DNA of 64,000 nucleotides, taken from Haplosporangium gracile (taxonomy: Eukaryota > Mortierellomycota > Mortierellomycetes > Mortierellales > Mortierellaceae). The notes beneath the pieces were generated by a model. It saw only the letters and a list, made by a program, of their open reading frames with translations. It was not told the DNA's origin and searched no databases. The stretch lies in NCBI GenBank assembly GCA_015499985.1, contig JAAAUF010000068.1, positions 1 to 64,000 on the forward strand, read 5' to 3'. This document shows, piece by piece, positions 19,895 through 31,464 of this stretch (within the stretch, counting starts at the first letter, position 1; the number at the start of each line of letters is the position of its first letter). The position numbers were made by a program, and so were the translations under genes.

Positions 19895-22219
19895 ATGTAT
19901 AGCCCTGTCTTGTCGACTCGGCTACGAGCCATAGCTGCCCTCATCTCCCTCTCCCTCTCCCTCTCTTCCTCATTTGCAGCAAAAGCACAAGCCCCTGTCT
20001 CTGTCGCCCGCCCAGCCTTCATCACGCTCAACAACGAGAGCACTTTCTACATCCAAGGAGGGCGCAACTACAACACCGCAAAGACTACCGTCTCCAACCA
20101 ATTCTTTTCCCTTGACCTCACACAATCCTCCTGGGAAGCATCCAAACCCCCTTGGAAATCCATCAGTATCGCCAATGGCGTAGCACCAGGACTCACCACC
20201 TTTGGACACTCCTTCTCTGTCTCACCTGATCAGCATACCCTCTCCCTCTGGGACCCTGTTGACCTCGATGCTGTTGCTCCTAATACACCCGGTGTCTCTG
20301 GCAACATCAGTCTTACTACAAGGATGTGGAAATCCATTTCGGTACCCATGAAGATGAACCAGTCCGAGGGAGGGCTCCAGGCAGTGACACACCCAAGGAC
20401 TGGCCTTGTTTACACTCCAGCAGGATACAACAACACAGACATGGCCATATATGACTTTAAAACACGCAATGTCACATCCACGCCCTTACCTCCTCAGGCC
20501 ATTGGTGGTTGGAGATTCTATACCTTCAATTGGAATGAGCTCCGGGGTACGTTTTTTCTCTGGGGCGGACAAGGGAATCCAGGGACATCCTACTTTTACG
20601 AATTTGATGCCTCGAAAATGCAGTGGACCGAGATGGTACGTTGCTTTTAGTACTTTTTGAGTTCAAGAGAAATTGCACAGATGGTCTTTGAGCGTGGTCT
20701 TTGCTGAAACACTCGCTATTATTCACGTTGTCGCCCTTCGTCGGATAGATCACAAAAGGAGCTGTACCGCCGCTGTTGAGAGCCGCCTGCATGGTTTCGG
20801 GTATGATATAACAAATATGTCTGACCTCCGCCCTCCCTCCTCCCCCTATGTGTTCCCTGCAAACTCGTATCCATCTCATTGTACACATTTTGGATCCCTC
20901 AACTGACGCACATCTCTTTTTTTGTCTTTCGTCCATTAGCGTATGGAGGAGCCATGATGGTGTTATTTGGTGGCAATCCTCCTGGAGAGGATTCGGTCGG
21001 AACGCTGTACATCCTCGATGTCCCTTCAATGACGTGGACTCAGGGCCCCAGCATTGAGCCATCACAGAACCGCTCTCAGTTGGCCTGCACTGTCAATGGC
21101 GATAACTTTATCGCTTGGGGTGGTAAGCACACGCATTTGCGTGCTATGACACTGAGCAAATATGTCCATCGCATATTTACTCATCGCTCTTTTTTTCATT
21201 TGTGTCCATGTTCAATAGGAATCAGGTTTACTCCGGCTTCATCAGGAAAGCCTACTGTGGCAATGTCGACGGTACCACTCATCTACAACATTTACACAAA
21301 AGAATGGACAACAAAATATGTCCGTAGCTCACATCCATACTCGAGCACTTCGCCACCAGGGGGAAATGGATCAGGAGGCGAAGGAGAGAGAGGAGGAGGA
21401 GGAGGGGGAGGATTTAAGCACACTGCTGCGATCGCCGGTGGTGTGGCAGCAGTGGTAATCCTCCTTCTGGCTATCGGCTTCTTTTTGCTGTTCAGGAGGA
21501 GACTCCGTCGTCGCCGTGAGATGGAACAGAAGCAGCAGCAGCATCAACCAGAGGAGTTCTGGCCATCAGGAGGATCGAGCACAAGGACAGTCGTGCCAAA
21601 AGTCGCGCCTCAGACAAAGTACGTCCCCCGCATGGAGTCCGATAGATATGTACCAGGAGCAAAGAATAAGAACAGGTTCGAGCTCTACATTTCCCCTCCT
21701 TTAAATCTGCAACAGCAGAAATATGGTACTCAGACCTACTCGAACAGCAGCACCCTCGATTCCCCTACATACCCATATCCGAATTCGTCTCATCAGCGTC
21801 TTCCGTCGGGCAGCTACGCCTCGCCACTTTCTTCTCCAACACATTCATACGCCAATTCTTCCTCTCCGACGCCATTCTGGCCAACTCATACTCACAAAGC
21901 AGGCAAGGGCAACTATGCTAAATCATCAACACCATCCCCAGTACCGCCTTACCCTGTCGTGGACACCTCAACTCTCGAACGGACCAACTTATCCCCCCAA
22001 CAGCAACGGGAATACTACCAGCAACTCCAGAACCAATTAGCAGCTCGCCAATGGGAACTTGCCCATCACCACGAACAACAGCGTCAATCTGGTGATTCAC
22101 AGTACACGTACACTGGTCATAGTATGGCGTCACCAACCGCCAGTACTCAAGAGTTGCGGCAGCATATCAGTTCTCTTCAAACTGAACTCGACAGAGTACA
22201 GGCCATTATTCATCCGTAG
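19895..22219 (+). CDS. Kelch-repeat single-pass membrane protein 3
   Basis: Exons 19895-20635, 20749-20800, 20940-21122 and 21219-22219 give 658 aa. Residues 1-32 are a signal peptide (LSLSLSSSFAAKAQA). The propeller ectodomain shows NNESTFYIQGG, LSPDQHTLSLWD-like and GTFFLWGGQG blades, GAMMVLFGG and DNFIAWGG, with several NxS/T sites. A short Gly-rich stalk precedes the helix at about 393-418 (AAIAGGVAAVVILLLAIGFF) and a strongly basic RRRLRRRRE. The tail is long, Ser/Tyr/Pro-rich with repeated SPTY/SPTHSY-like blocks, and ends in the coiled coil QELRQHISSLQTELDRVQ. It is more diverged from the copies at 11556 and 14730 but has identical intron positions and the same 52-nt second exon. Ligand and partner are unknown; a cell-surface sensor is inferred. 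Confidence 0.87.
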
Positions 22220-22920
22220 CATATTCATTTTTTTTTTCCTTTTTCTTACGAGAGCCCTTTTTGTCTTGGACAGGGGTGTGGGTTGTTCATTCCTTTACGG
22301 ATGAGAAAAGTAAAATAAAAAAGGCAACCTAAAAAGCGGACAAACCCCAGAGATGCAAGACACGCTTACGATGGCGCTCGCGTGTTGTGTGTGTTGTGCA
22401 TGGTTCGTGCCTTGTGTTCCCTTTATTGCAAACATGACACCGCTTTTTTCATTAAGGTTTTGCTTGTTGCTTGAGAGTCAGGGTGCGAGTGACGGAAGGG
22501 AGGAGATATCAAAAGATTAATTTCTTCCTTTTGTTTATCCTTCTTCCCAATTTTTGATTCCGCCCTTCCTCCCAACTCCTTCCATTGTTGTGTCCTTCAT
22601 GCAGTGTGCAGAGAGCCATACAAGATCATGATTCCATCGCTTTCTTTTCTCTCACTTGGCCGAGAGGGAAAGTCGAACGTTAGTCTGAACTGACTCTCAG
22701 TTTTCAATTGCACCTGCGCCCTTGAATTATGCCCAATCGTTTGATTTATTAGTTTTTCTTTCCGCCCTGCCTCTCCTTTTTTCATTTCCCTTTCTTCCTT
22801 CCTTATATCGATCACTCCCTCAGTCCCTTTCTGTCCCCTTTCCTCTCTCTTTCATGCACAACGGCACATCGTCCTCTTACTCTTCCTCCTTTTTTCTTTA
22901 GCCAGGAAACTGGATCGATA
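22220..22920. other. Spacer with CT-rich tract
   Basis: It contains a poly(A)-type signal (AATAAA near 22314) for the gene ending at 22219 and a CT-rich stretch (22740-22860) like the leaders of intact kelch genes, placed just before kelch remnant C. No gene is recognised. Confidence 0.45.
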
Positions 22921-23398
22921 ATGCGTATCCGTCCCAATACGATTACTGCCCTCGCAAGGTTATCAATATCCACCAGCGCCACCAAATGCTCTTCATTCAT
23001 AACCAAGTTCTTAACGAAAGCATTTAAAGTTGGCCACAACGACGGATACTACCATAAACTACCATAGTTTCCACGCCCGGGATATTACTATCTCGTTTCA
23101 CTCCTACTTACTCTACCGAGACGAGCATCCTCAGTAGGCCACAGCAATTGCAAAAAGAGTTTCTTTAGACACCTCAGCAAAAAGCATTCGATACAACCAA
23201 GATAAGCCTCTCATGCCGAACAACCCGCAGTTATTTTCTTCGTGACCAGGCAGAACCCTACTCAACAGTGGTGCTGCATGGGCTTCAAAGGGCCTGGTAG
23301 TGAGCCTGCGTACGCTTACGTGACGGGCGATTAGGTTCTGTAGACATAGCATTGATTCGTTACAGGTGGAGTTGAACCGGCGGGCAAACTTTTTGTAG
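22921..23398 (+). pseudogene. Kelch membrane-protein remnant C (tail end only is clear)
   Basis: The 3' end (23351-23398) encodes IDSLQVELNRRANFL and a stop, a close match to the terminal coiled coil of the family (INSLQAEWNRRQ). Just before it, ASKGLV resembles the APQGVA block that precedes the coiled coil at 11556. A CT-rich leader and an ATG at 22921 lie about 400 bp upstream, where an intact gene would start, but the intervening sequence shows no kelch motifs and many stops. This is probably an internally deleted, old copy. Confidence 0.5.
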
Positions 23399-23892
23399 AA
23401 TGTATTCGCATGCTCTTTTAGTCCCTATTACGCGTCGGTGCTTATTCATAAAGATTTGTGCTGTGTTTACACACATCTGGACAAACAATTCACATGCACC
23501 CCCGGTATCGACGATAGCAATAAGCGCCGCGTTTTTGCTCTTTAGATCAAAGTTGAGTGTCGCCAGGTCGTGAACTGGAACTTGTTGTGTGTGTGTGTTT
23601 TTGTTCTTTTATCTCTCTATTTTCCCAATATGAGTCGTTAGTTATTATGGCTCCGGATGTAGTCCCTGTCATTAGGTTGCATGGATGATGAAAGCGATGT
23701 CAAATAAACAAACAAAAAAAATTATGCTTCGGATTCCGTCTTTTTCTCTTTCGCACCTGTCTTCTGTCTTATTTCGTCTCTCTTCATTCTCTCTCTCTAT
23801 CAGCACTCCCCTCTTTTCTCACTTTTTTTTCCTTGTGAATTCTCCCCTGGCTTTGAGCGCCTCTCTGTTTCGTCCAAACCACTATCTCAGCT

Positions 23893-24647
23893 CCACGTCC
23901 TACGTCTGTTTGCCGTATGCTCTACGCGACATCTGACGAAAGTACCCCCTACATCCTTAATGGCGACCGCATAACCGAACTCAATAGCTCAAGCACCACG
24001 TACATCCTTCAATTCCGGATTGCCGAAGCAGGAAGAAGAAGGGGGATCAAATGGTGCTGCGATCGCTACCATCACATTCTTTGCCACTCGAAGGCGCCGG
24101 AAACGTCGTGACTAGCATTACAACATCAAGGACTTCGAATCGACATCACGACACGACCATAGTCCCGTTTTACCTTCAATGGATAATGTACGCAACGACG
24201 CAGTACCGACAAGCGCCTTCTTGCAGGCGACAACAGGCGAGCAGTGCTTCAACAGTGAGCCAAAGGTCGCGCTCGTCATCAACCCACAGTGCATTGCCAC
24301 CTGTCCTCATCCAGAACACGCATCCTTCCAGGGATCCACTCCCTGCTCACCGCCCACTACGACATACGCCCCTGCCCTCGTTCCATTACCAGTCAATCCG
24401 CCCCGCCCCGCCCGACTACTGACATTAACCACACACACCCTCAGGTTTACATTCAACCAGTTCCTTGCCAACCCTCGCTCATTCAGGAACAAGCTGCTAC
24501 CCGCAGCAGCAATCCACAGTATGACCCGACATTATTATCCCCAGCCTTTTGTAGTTCTCAGGGTGTAGCAGAACTAGACACGATGGCAAGGATCAGGAAC
24601 TTCTGGAGCGCATCAACTCTCTACAAGCTGAGTGGATCCAACGATAG
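23893..24647 (+). pseudogene. Kelch membrane-protein remnant D (ectodomain deleted)
   Basis: The 5' part encodes TSVCRMLYATSDESTPYI, matching the mature N-terminus and first kelch strand (TSVYGMAYATIDENTLYV at 11556). About 35 codons later it jumps directly to the membrane segment: SNGAAIATITFFATRRRRKR, then a stop (TGA). The juxtamembrane block follows (FESTSRHDHSPVLPSMDN), then several frame changes. The coiled coil survives as DQELLERINSLQAEWIQR and TAG at 24645. The propeller and exons 2-3 are missing. A CT-rich leader lies upstream (23740-23890). Most similar to the genes at 11556 and 28669. Confidence 0.8.
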
Positions 24648-25365
24648 GCAAAAAATTGGTCGTTGTTATGCATTATATCTTCATCTTCATCTTATATATA
24701 GCTCCTTTCGTACATATATTAAAGGCCGACAATGAAGACAGATATAAGTATCTTGAATGTAGTATACAGCCACCTTCCAAAAGAGTCTCACTAAGGATTA
24801 GAGTACGAATGACCAGCGTCGAATTACAGTGGGTAGTAAGTCCCGGGAGGCTGTTACTGAACCATGATTTTTTTTTTAGAAAAAGGGGGCCACTGAAACA
24901 AGCGTTCTCGTAAATTTTGTGTCTTTGCCCAAATGGATTTCTTTCGACTTCCATTTCTGGCGTCTCGCATCCTTATTTATTAACATTTCCATTTGACCAG
25001 TTGACAAGCTCTTTCATTGGCCTTATTTTTAACAAACAAAAAATACCCGGCGATGCACTATTGGGTCTCAGAATACCGTGGAATAAATAAAGGGCGAAGG
25101 CATGCCTGAGCACTTACAGAGGATTATTTTACCAAGAAATTTGTCGCCAGGAGTAGGTACAAAATGGTGCCGGATGCTTAGTTTTCGTCGGCCTTATTTT
25201 CTTTCACTTCACTACTTCACCTTCTTCACACCTACTTTTTCTCTATTTACTCTCCACTGTCACCTTCCACTTGGTTCATACCAATTTCAAACACAATCTC
25301 TGCTTTTCCCCTATCTTTTCCGCTGCCCTCCTTCTTTCACCCTCTCGACCTCTTTGCAAGCCACG
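24648..25365. other. Spacer, no gene recognised
   Basis: AT-rich sequence without coding signals, then a pyrimidine-rich leader (25190-25360) in front of kelch remnant E. Confidence 0.45.
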
Positions 25366-26690
25366 ATGACATCTTCCTTGTATGTTCCTCACTGGCTGAA
25401 ACCCGTCGTTTGACTCTGGGGCTCGCTTTGTGTCTTAGTAGTCACAGTGTCGGCCCAACCGATGTCGATGTGCTGCATGACTTATAGCACCGTTAACGAG
25501 AGCACATTGTATGTCATTGGAGGAGCACACTATACGGGAATCAGCGAGGTCAACTATACAACTCAGTTCTACGCACTCGACCTAACACAAACTACATCGG
25601 ACCCACCCTGGAGGATGATGACGTATCCTTCATCCCTTCTATCAAGAGCGACTTCACGCTTTGCATCCTCCATGGCCGTCTCACCCGCCAGAAACACGCT
25701 CAACGTCTGGAGTGTCGAGGATGTTGATACCCTCGCCAAATATTCCGTCGAAAGTCAATACTGGACATCAGGGGAAATTTACGGTTCAGTGTCTGGCCAA
25801 GGCGTGTTTGTTGTGACTGAGCCAACAGCAGGGTTCGTCTACTTTCCCGGCAGAGGCTCGAATTATAACGAAATGAAGGTGTATAACCCTGGTACGAGGT
25901 TGATCACCGCCGGTTCTTCGAGTTCACCCTTGGTCAACGCTCGGACATACTACACATTCGGCTGGAGCAGCCTCCGAAACAAGCTCATTTATTTTACAAG
26001 CGATGTGGGGCAGTAAGCCTCATTTACGAATTTACTCCATCGACGAGTCAATGGAACGGAATGGTATTTTTCCATCGAATTGCATGGTGTCAATGGTAAT
26101 TTTTTTCATTATCATCGCTCTTACATTGGCTACTATATCTCCTCATTAGATCACTTCCGGTGCTACCCCGCCTCTCCAGTGCAGGAGCTGTATGGTATCA
26201 GGTAATAATAATGCAAATGTTGCCAGGCTGAAAGGCATATGAGTATGCTCTAGCTCGGAGGATTTTTTGGTCTTTTTCTTTTGTTCAATACGTAGCATAC
26301 CATGGCAACAAAATGATTCTCTTCGGTGAAGATAATGGTACCGTGTCTACCCCAAGCCTATACATCTTCGATGTTTCGTCGATGACATGGGGCCGAGGCA
26401 CAAGTGCTTATGAAGGAAGATCTGGGATGGCTTGCTCGGTCACTGGCAATGAATTCATTGTGTGGGGAGGTAAGACATTCTTAATTCTGACAATCGGCAA
26501 TTGTTTTCTCACCAACAATCTCTTCAAGATGTCTAACTGAGAGTATCTCTGTTTGATTATTTCTTTTCGAGTTTCAAGGCCCAATCCTCGACTGAAGGCG
26601 TTGGAGTGTCCGTAGAGTCACTTATCTATAACCTTGACATTGACTAGTGGACGACCACGTATTAACGTATCACAAATGGCATTGATATGT
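25366..26690 (+). pseudogene. Kelch membrane-protein remnant E (near full ectodomain, no membrane part)
   Basis: ATG 25366 begins the signal peptide, which is broken by TGA at 25411-25413 and continues in frame to VTVSAQP. The propeller frame is then open to 26016 (NESTLYVIGG, FYALDLTQ, LIYFTSD). There a frame change at GGGG (26006-26009) separates it from LIYEFTPSTSQW; one extra G would restore the frame. The 52-nt exon 2 (26150-26201) and exon 3 (NKMILFGEDNGT, EFIVWGG) are intact with good splice sites. Exon 4 starts but contains TAG and TAA within the SLIYNLDID-WTTTY block, and no stalk, helix or tail follows. It is inactive as a membrane protein. Preserved splice sites indicate recent decay. 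Confidence 0.85.
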
Positions 26691-27101
26691 AGCCAGGAAC
26701 GCGAAGTATAGTTTATCAAAGCACGTTTGTATATTTTTTTTTTTGCTTATATTTCATAGTTTAACATCTTTCCTTTCTCTGAATCAGGTACCATCAACCG
26801 ATCCTCTAGCTGAAGTCCTTTTATCTTTTCTTAACTGTTTATCATTAAATAGTTATTTTTAAGAGCAACTTTGCTCTTGCTCTTTGCTTCGCTAATCTTC
26901 ACACACACACACACATACACGACCTTTTTGTTCGTTCCCTTTGGCTATTGTACTTGAATGGAAGAGAATTGAGAAGTTAAGGAAGAAGACGTAACGCACG
27001 CGACATTATGTTAGTCGATTCATCAGTGTGACGCGTTTTCATATCTCGACGCAGAAAATAAATCGAAACTTAATCGTAAGGTGCGCTCTCCAAAGTGCCT
27101 C

Positions 27102-27299
27102 TCAACCAACTACGTCTAAGCTAGGCTGTACTACCGTACTAGAGACAGGAGCTGCATCTCGTTCCTTCATCAAATAAGAACCCTGCACCCAACAAGTACC
27201 TTGACTGTCGCTTACACGAACTATGCCCTCGCTCAGAGGTTGTCCCTGCCTATAATCCGTAAATCCTGCAGAAATGAATTGAGCTGAATAACACCCCAT
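27102..27299 (-). pseudogene. Possible second relic of the GH5 glycosidase 3' end
   Basis: A 65-codon minus-strand frame contains AQFISAGF and GQPLSEGIVRVSDSQGTCW. The arrangement loosely follows [20 protein letters not shown] in the glycosidase at 32234-35404. Its place, on the opposite strand shortly downstream of a kelch copy, repeats the arrangement seen at 31143-31355 and 32234. Similarity is weak and could be chance. Confidence 0.2.
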
Positions 27300-27865
27300 A
27301 TGTTCGATTCAGCACAGTTCTTGTGAAAAGTGGACTATTCTGCAAAAATGAGTGTATTCCCTCTGTGTTTTGCTTAGCAACCGCTCCTTCCTTGTTCCCG
27401 TTTAACTACCTTGGATCCACTCTCATCATTAGAGAATACTTCCGTCGATCTCTCAAAGGTATAGGTTCTGCCTTTTCTCTTTCAGCACTTGTAACCACAC
27501 CTGCAGAACAATGAAAAAAAAACCGGACAAAATGCAGCCCATTTTTTAATTTGCCTGCTGAAGCTCAGTCCCCCTATTAGGTCAATAGAACCGTACCGGC
27601 GTTTTTGTTCCACTACCATCGCACCCCTTCCTGCTGTGCCAACTTTCTCTTTCTTTTTACTTCTCGTTTTTTTGTTACTGTTGCAGTTGCTTCCACGAAC
27701 CATTGGGAGAATTGTCCGTGCGTCCGTCCAGTAGTGAGCTGATTGTCCATTTTTTTATGCGACGGTCATTAGGTTTCAAAAAAAACTTATTTCGCTCTTT
27801 CTGGGATTCAAAGACAGGCAAGACAGCGTACGTAATCCTTTTTTTTTCTTCTTAGACTGTGTTCA

Positions 27866-27866
<1 letters not shown>

Positions 27867-27911
<45 letters not shown>
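27867..27911. repeat. (AAT)n microsatellite
   Basis: Fifteen uninterrupted AAT/ATA units in a non-coding spacer. Confidence 0.95.
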
Positions 27912-28668
27912 GCAATTCTAAGATGCATGGATGTTCCATTCCCTGTGCCTAGAACACACAATGCACAGCCCACGCACGCTGCCTTTTTTTGATTTTTTTT
28001 CTCCCGCTGGAGTTCCAATCGGTGATTTTTTTGCTCCCAGCCCCGTCTCTCTTGCTTTCGATTGCCTTTTTTTTACGCCATCTTGTTCCTCTGTTTGTTG
28101 TGCAACTGACTCGGTGCCCCTAACTTAAGTAACAGAACAAGTTCATCCAAAACTCGCACCTCTTTTTACCACTGGTTTTTTCTCTGGTTAGTATTCGAGT
28201 CACATACTAGATAACCTCCTGGATACAATGCCACGCCATGCTATGCCGAGCTCTTCATGATGGATATCGCCTCTTGAAACAGAGGCGACAGGGCTACTTC
28301 TCATTCTTGTGCTGCCTGTCTGGATGTACTCTCTCATAGGACCGACCAAGTGTATAAGGTCAAAGCCTCGTGAGTTTATCCGATCGTCGATGGCTTTGTC
28401 ATGGGGTTGGAAGGTAAAAGTGCAAAGAAGGCTCATACCAACCGCCAACAAACAAAACAAACAACAAGGCAAACAAACAAATACACAATTCATTGATGCC
28501 AAACGAAAAGGAAAATCCTCCTTTCCCTTCCCTTCTGCCATCCTCTTCCCTCTCCTTCCCTCTTCCCTCTCCCTTCCCTCTTCCCTCTCCCTTCCCTCTT
28601 CCCTCCCCCTTCTTGACTCCCTCCTTTTTTTGTCTGCAATACACATTCTCTCTCAGTCCAACTTGTCT

Positions 28669-30830
28669 ATGCGTGTCCCCTTACACCTCCCTCGCCAGCT
28701 GAGGACCGTTGCCTGGGTTTGGGGGACTCTCAGTCTCCTGGCACCCATGGTGACAGCACAAGCACCGGCACTCGTCTGCTGCATGGCTTACGCCACCATC
28801 AACGAAAACACCTTCTTCATTCAAGGAGGACTTTTAATTACCGGACCCGGCACCTCATCATCCAACACATCCCAATTCTACGCCCTCGACCTCACCCAAC
28901 CTACTTGGAATACTCTAAACCCGCCATGGAAGCCATTGACATACCCCGCAACTTTTGTTGCCTTGTCTTCAACCTCTGGACACTCGATGTCGGTCGCACA
29001 GGACAACAGTGGATTCACCATGTGGATGGCTTCCAACCTGGTCGCTACTTACACCATTGGAAGCAACTCATGGGGACAAATAGTGCCCACTCCACCCGCG
29101 ACGTTGTTTAAAGGAAGCGACCTGCAGGCTGCGACTGACCCAACAACAGGACTCGTCTACATACCCGGCGCCGCTGGTACACCCAACAGCATGTCCGTGT
29201 ACAGCTCTTCGAAAGGAATGGCTCTCTCGGTTCCAATGCCTTCCACATTGATCGCTGCCGGTTCTTTCTATAGTTTTGTCTGGAGTCAGGTCCGCAAGAC
29301 TTTTATCTACTACGGAGGTAATGCTGCCACACTAAACCCGTTCTTCGAGTTCTCTCCTTCCGCGGGCAAATGGGCCTCCATGGTAAGTCATGTCAAGAAC
29401 GATACGTCTGTGCCAGGACCTCGCATGTATGAATTTGCACTAACGCTTCTTGATTGCTTCTTTTTTTGCCTAATAGCCCATAACAGGGTCTGTTATTCCG
29501 CCTTTCCAAATGAGAAGCTGCATGGTTGCTGGTAATATATTGGTCAATTATTGCTTTCGCTCTCCAAAGTCTCAATCCATCGAAAGAAGAGAAGTATCGT
29601 TCGATTGACACACACCCTTTGTTCATTACCCTCCTAGCCTATAACGGAACCAAGATACTCCTCTTTGGCGGTAACACGGACACGACCCAGTCCGTCGACA
29701 CGCTTTACATCCTCGACGTCTCAAGCATGACCTGGAGTCAAGCTGACAATTCACTTGACGCCAGATCTGATATGGCCTGTTCGGTCTCTGGGGACAACTT
29801 TATTGTTTGGGGTGGTAAGCTTCCTCGTGCCTTTCGCGTTGTGTGCGGACAAACTCAAGAGTTTTCCCTCAACGATTTTAATGCTGCCCGATAATAACGG
29901 CCCTCTCCTCTTACTGCTTACTTAGGCTACAAACGATTCCCAGGCAACCCATACCTACCAGCGTCGACCACACCATTGATTTACAACATTCATCTCGGCA
30001 AATGGACAACAACATACACACGCGGATCTAATCCTCCCGCTCCTGAAAAGCCAAATCCATCATCGGCAGGAAATGGCGATTCGAACAACCAAGGAGGCGG
30101 AGGCAATGGTGCCGCAATCGGAGGTGCAGTGGCAGGCGTGGTGGTGGTTATCGCTGCTATTGCATTCTTTGTCGTCAGGAGACGTCGACAACATCCAACC
30201 CATCAACCTGTCGACATCAAGGATCCTGAAACAACCGCGCGACACGATCCAGTCTTGCCCTCGACAGGAAACAGCCATAACGAAGCAGGACACAAGGACG
30301 AGTATCATCAAATGCAATCCACCGAGTACTACCAGGACCCACACAACAGCCCACAGTACTACCAAGACCCACGCAACAACACACAGTACCACCAGGATTC
30401 GCGCAACGTACAGCACTATCATGATCCACACAGCGCACAGTACAGCTCCTTGAACGAACCGCAAAGTTACCCGAGCTCTCCTCAAATAGCATCATACTAT
30501 CCACCACCACCACCTCCTCTGAGCCCACCACTTTCTAGCATGTCTTCCCCCAAAGATGCTCAGGATCACATCCGACAACTGGAGCAGCAAATCGCATTGG
30601 GCGAGAAGCAACTTGAGGCCACCAACCAATACAACAAGAGCAGTAACAACCCTCAATACTACCCTGGTTATAGCGAAATGCAGCCTATGTCGCCCGTGCG
30701 TGGTCCTCAAGGTGCTGGAATACCTGTCGCTACGGAACCGATCTCTGCTGCCGACCATCGCGAGCTGGCCCGCAAGATTGAGATCATGCATGCGGAGCTC
30801 CAGAACCTTCAATCGCAACTGAAGCTGTGA
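28669..30830 (+). CDS. Kelch-repeat single-pass membrane protein 4
   Basis: Exons 28669-29382, 29477-29531 (55 nt; the others have 52), 29638-29814 and 29926-30830 give 616 aa. The signal peptide (MRVPLHLPRQLRTVAW to MVTAQA) is very like that of the gene at 11556. Ectodomain landmarks are NENTFFIQGG, TFIYYGGN, YNGTKILLFGGN and DNFIVWGG. The Gly/Asn stalk is short, and the helix lies at about 377-400 (IGGAVAGVVVVIAAIAFFVV) followed by RRRRQ. The tail has VLPSTGN, then four to five imperfect repeats of QYYQDPHN type (about nt 30320-30445), a Pro-rich block, AQDHIRQLEQQIALGEKQLE and the terminal coiled coil ELARKIEIMHAELQNLQSQL. The Tyr-rich repeats could be phosphorylation or scaffold sites (inference). 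AATAAA-like signal at about 30955. It converges on a decayed glycosidase 3' end at 31143. Confidence 0.88.
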
Positions 30831-31142
30831 TGCCCTCCGCCCTCCCTTCACTCTCATCCCTCATGCTGAACAAAACTTACAGTAGTCATACCTTGCGGAT
30901 GTGACCTTCCTCCATTTTGTATATACCGCTAGGTCCCTTTAGTCGCGACCTAGGATAATAAAAAAAAAAATTAATATTGCGCATTTCACATAAAATATTT
31001 TATTTCGGCCGCTGAACCCCGATTAGCCGGCTACGTTTTTGTTCCAAATCCATGCAAACCTCGCTCACAACTGGAATAGCGGTTAATTTTTTAACTCATT
31101 TTGGTTGAAAGGCACAATAATTGTCTTCATTCTCTGACTGTT

Positions 31143-31355
31143 TCAAACATTACGATTTCTGAGATATAAACGACAGTTACTACTGAGCCGACATGTTGTT
31201 GCCCTGAAAGAATCCACCAGCGGTAAGTAGACTCCGACTTCCTCGTGGTTTCCTGCAGTATCTCCTGCTAACTGTCGTTGTTCAGTTCTAGTCCACAGTC
31301 TGAAAGGTCTAAAATGTCCATCAACAATTTCCTGAAAGACTGATGTACAGATCAT
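31143..31355 (-). pseudogene. Relic of the GH5 glycosidase 3' end
   Basis: The minus-strand frame of 70 codons contains GHFRPFRLWTRTEQRQ, then EVGVYLPLV and TTCRL. It aligns with [25 protein letters not shown] and TKCRVEV near the C-terminus of the glycosidase at 32234-35404. Only this terminal portion is preserved. The relic faces the kelch gene ending at 30830 in the same convergent way that the real gene faces kelch remnant F, so a local tandem duplication carried both 3' ends. Confidence 0.7.
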
Positions 31356-31464
31356 GGGGCATAAATGTTACGTCCGCAATCGTTGTCCTAGCGGGAGCAG
31401 ACTAGAAATAGGCTGGCTATATGGTTCTCAGCGGTGTGGTTCCTGAGACGGTCTCCCATTTTAG

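Larger units (their letters stand above)
26691..28668. other. 2-kb spacer with microsatellite, relic and CT-rich leader
   Basis: AT-rich DNA containing a TG/CA tract (ACACACACACAC near 26903), a possible glycosidase relic (27102-27299, minus), an AAT microsatellite (27867-27911) and a CCCTCTTCCCTCT-repeat leader (28530-28620) directly before the kelch gene at 28669. No intact gene is recognised. Confidence 0.5.

Noticed and set aside
29338..29349. NPFF in kelch protein 4 as an EH-domain ligand for the neighbouring EH protein
   Set aside because: The motif is in the extracellular propeller, so it would not meet a cytosolic EH domain.
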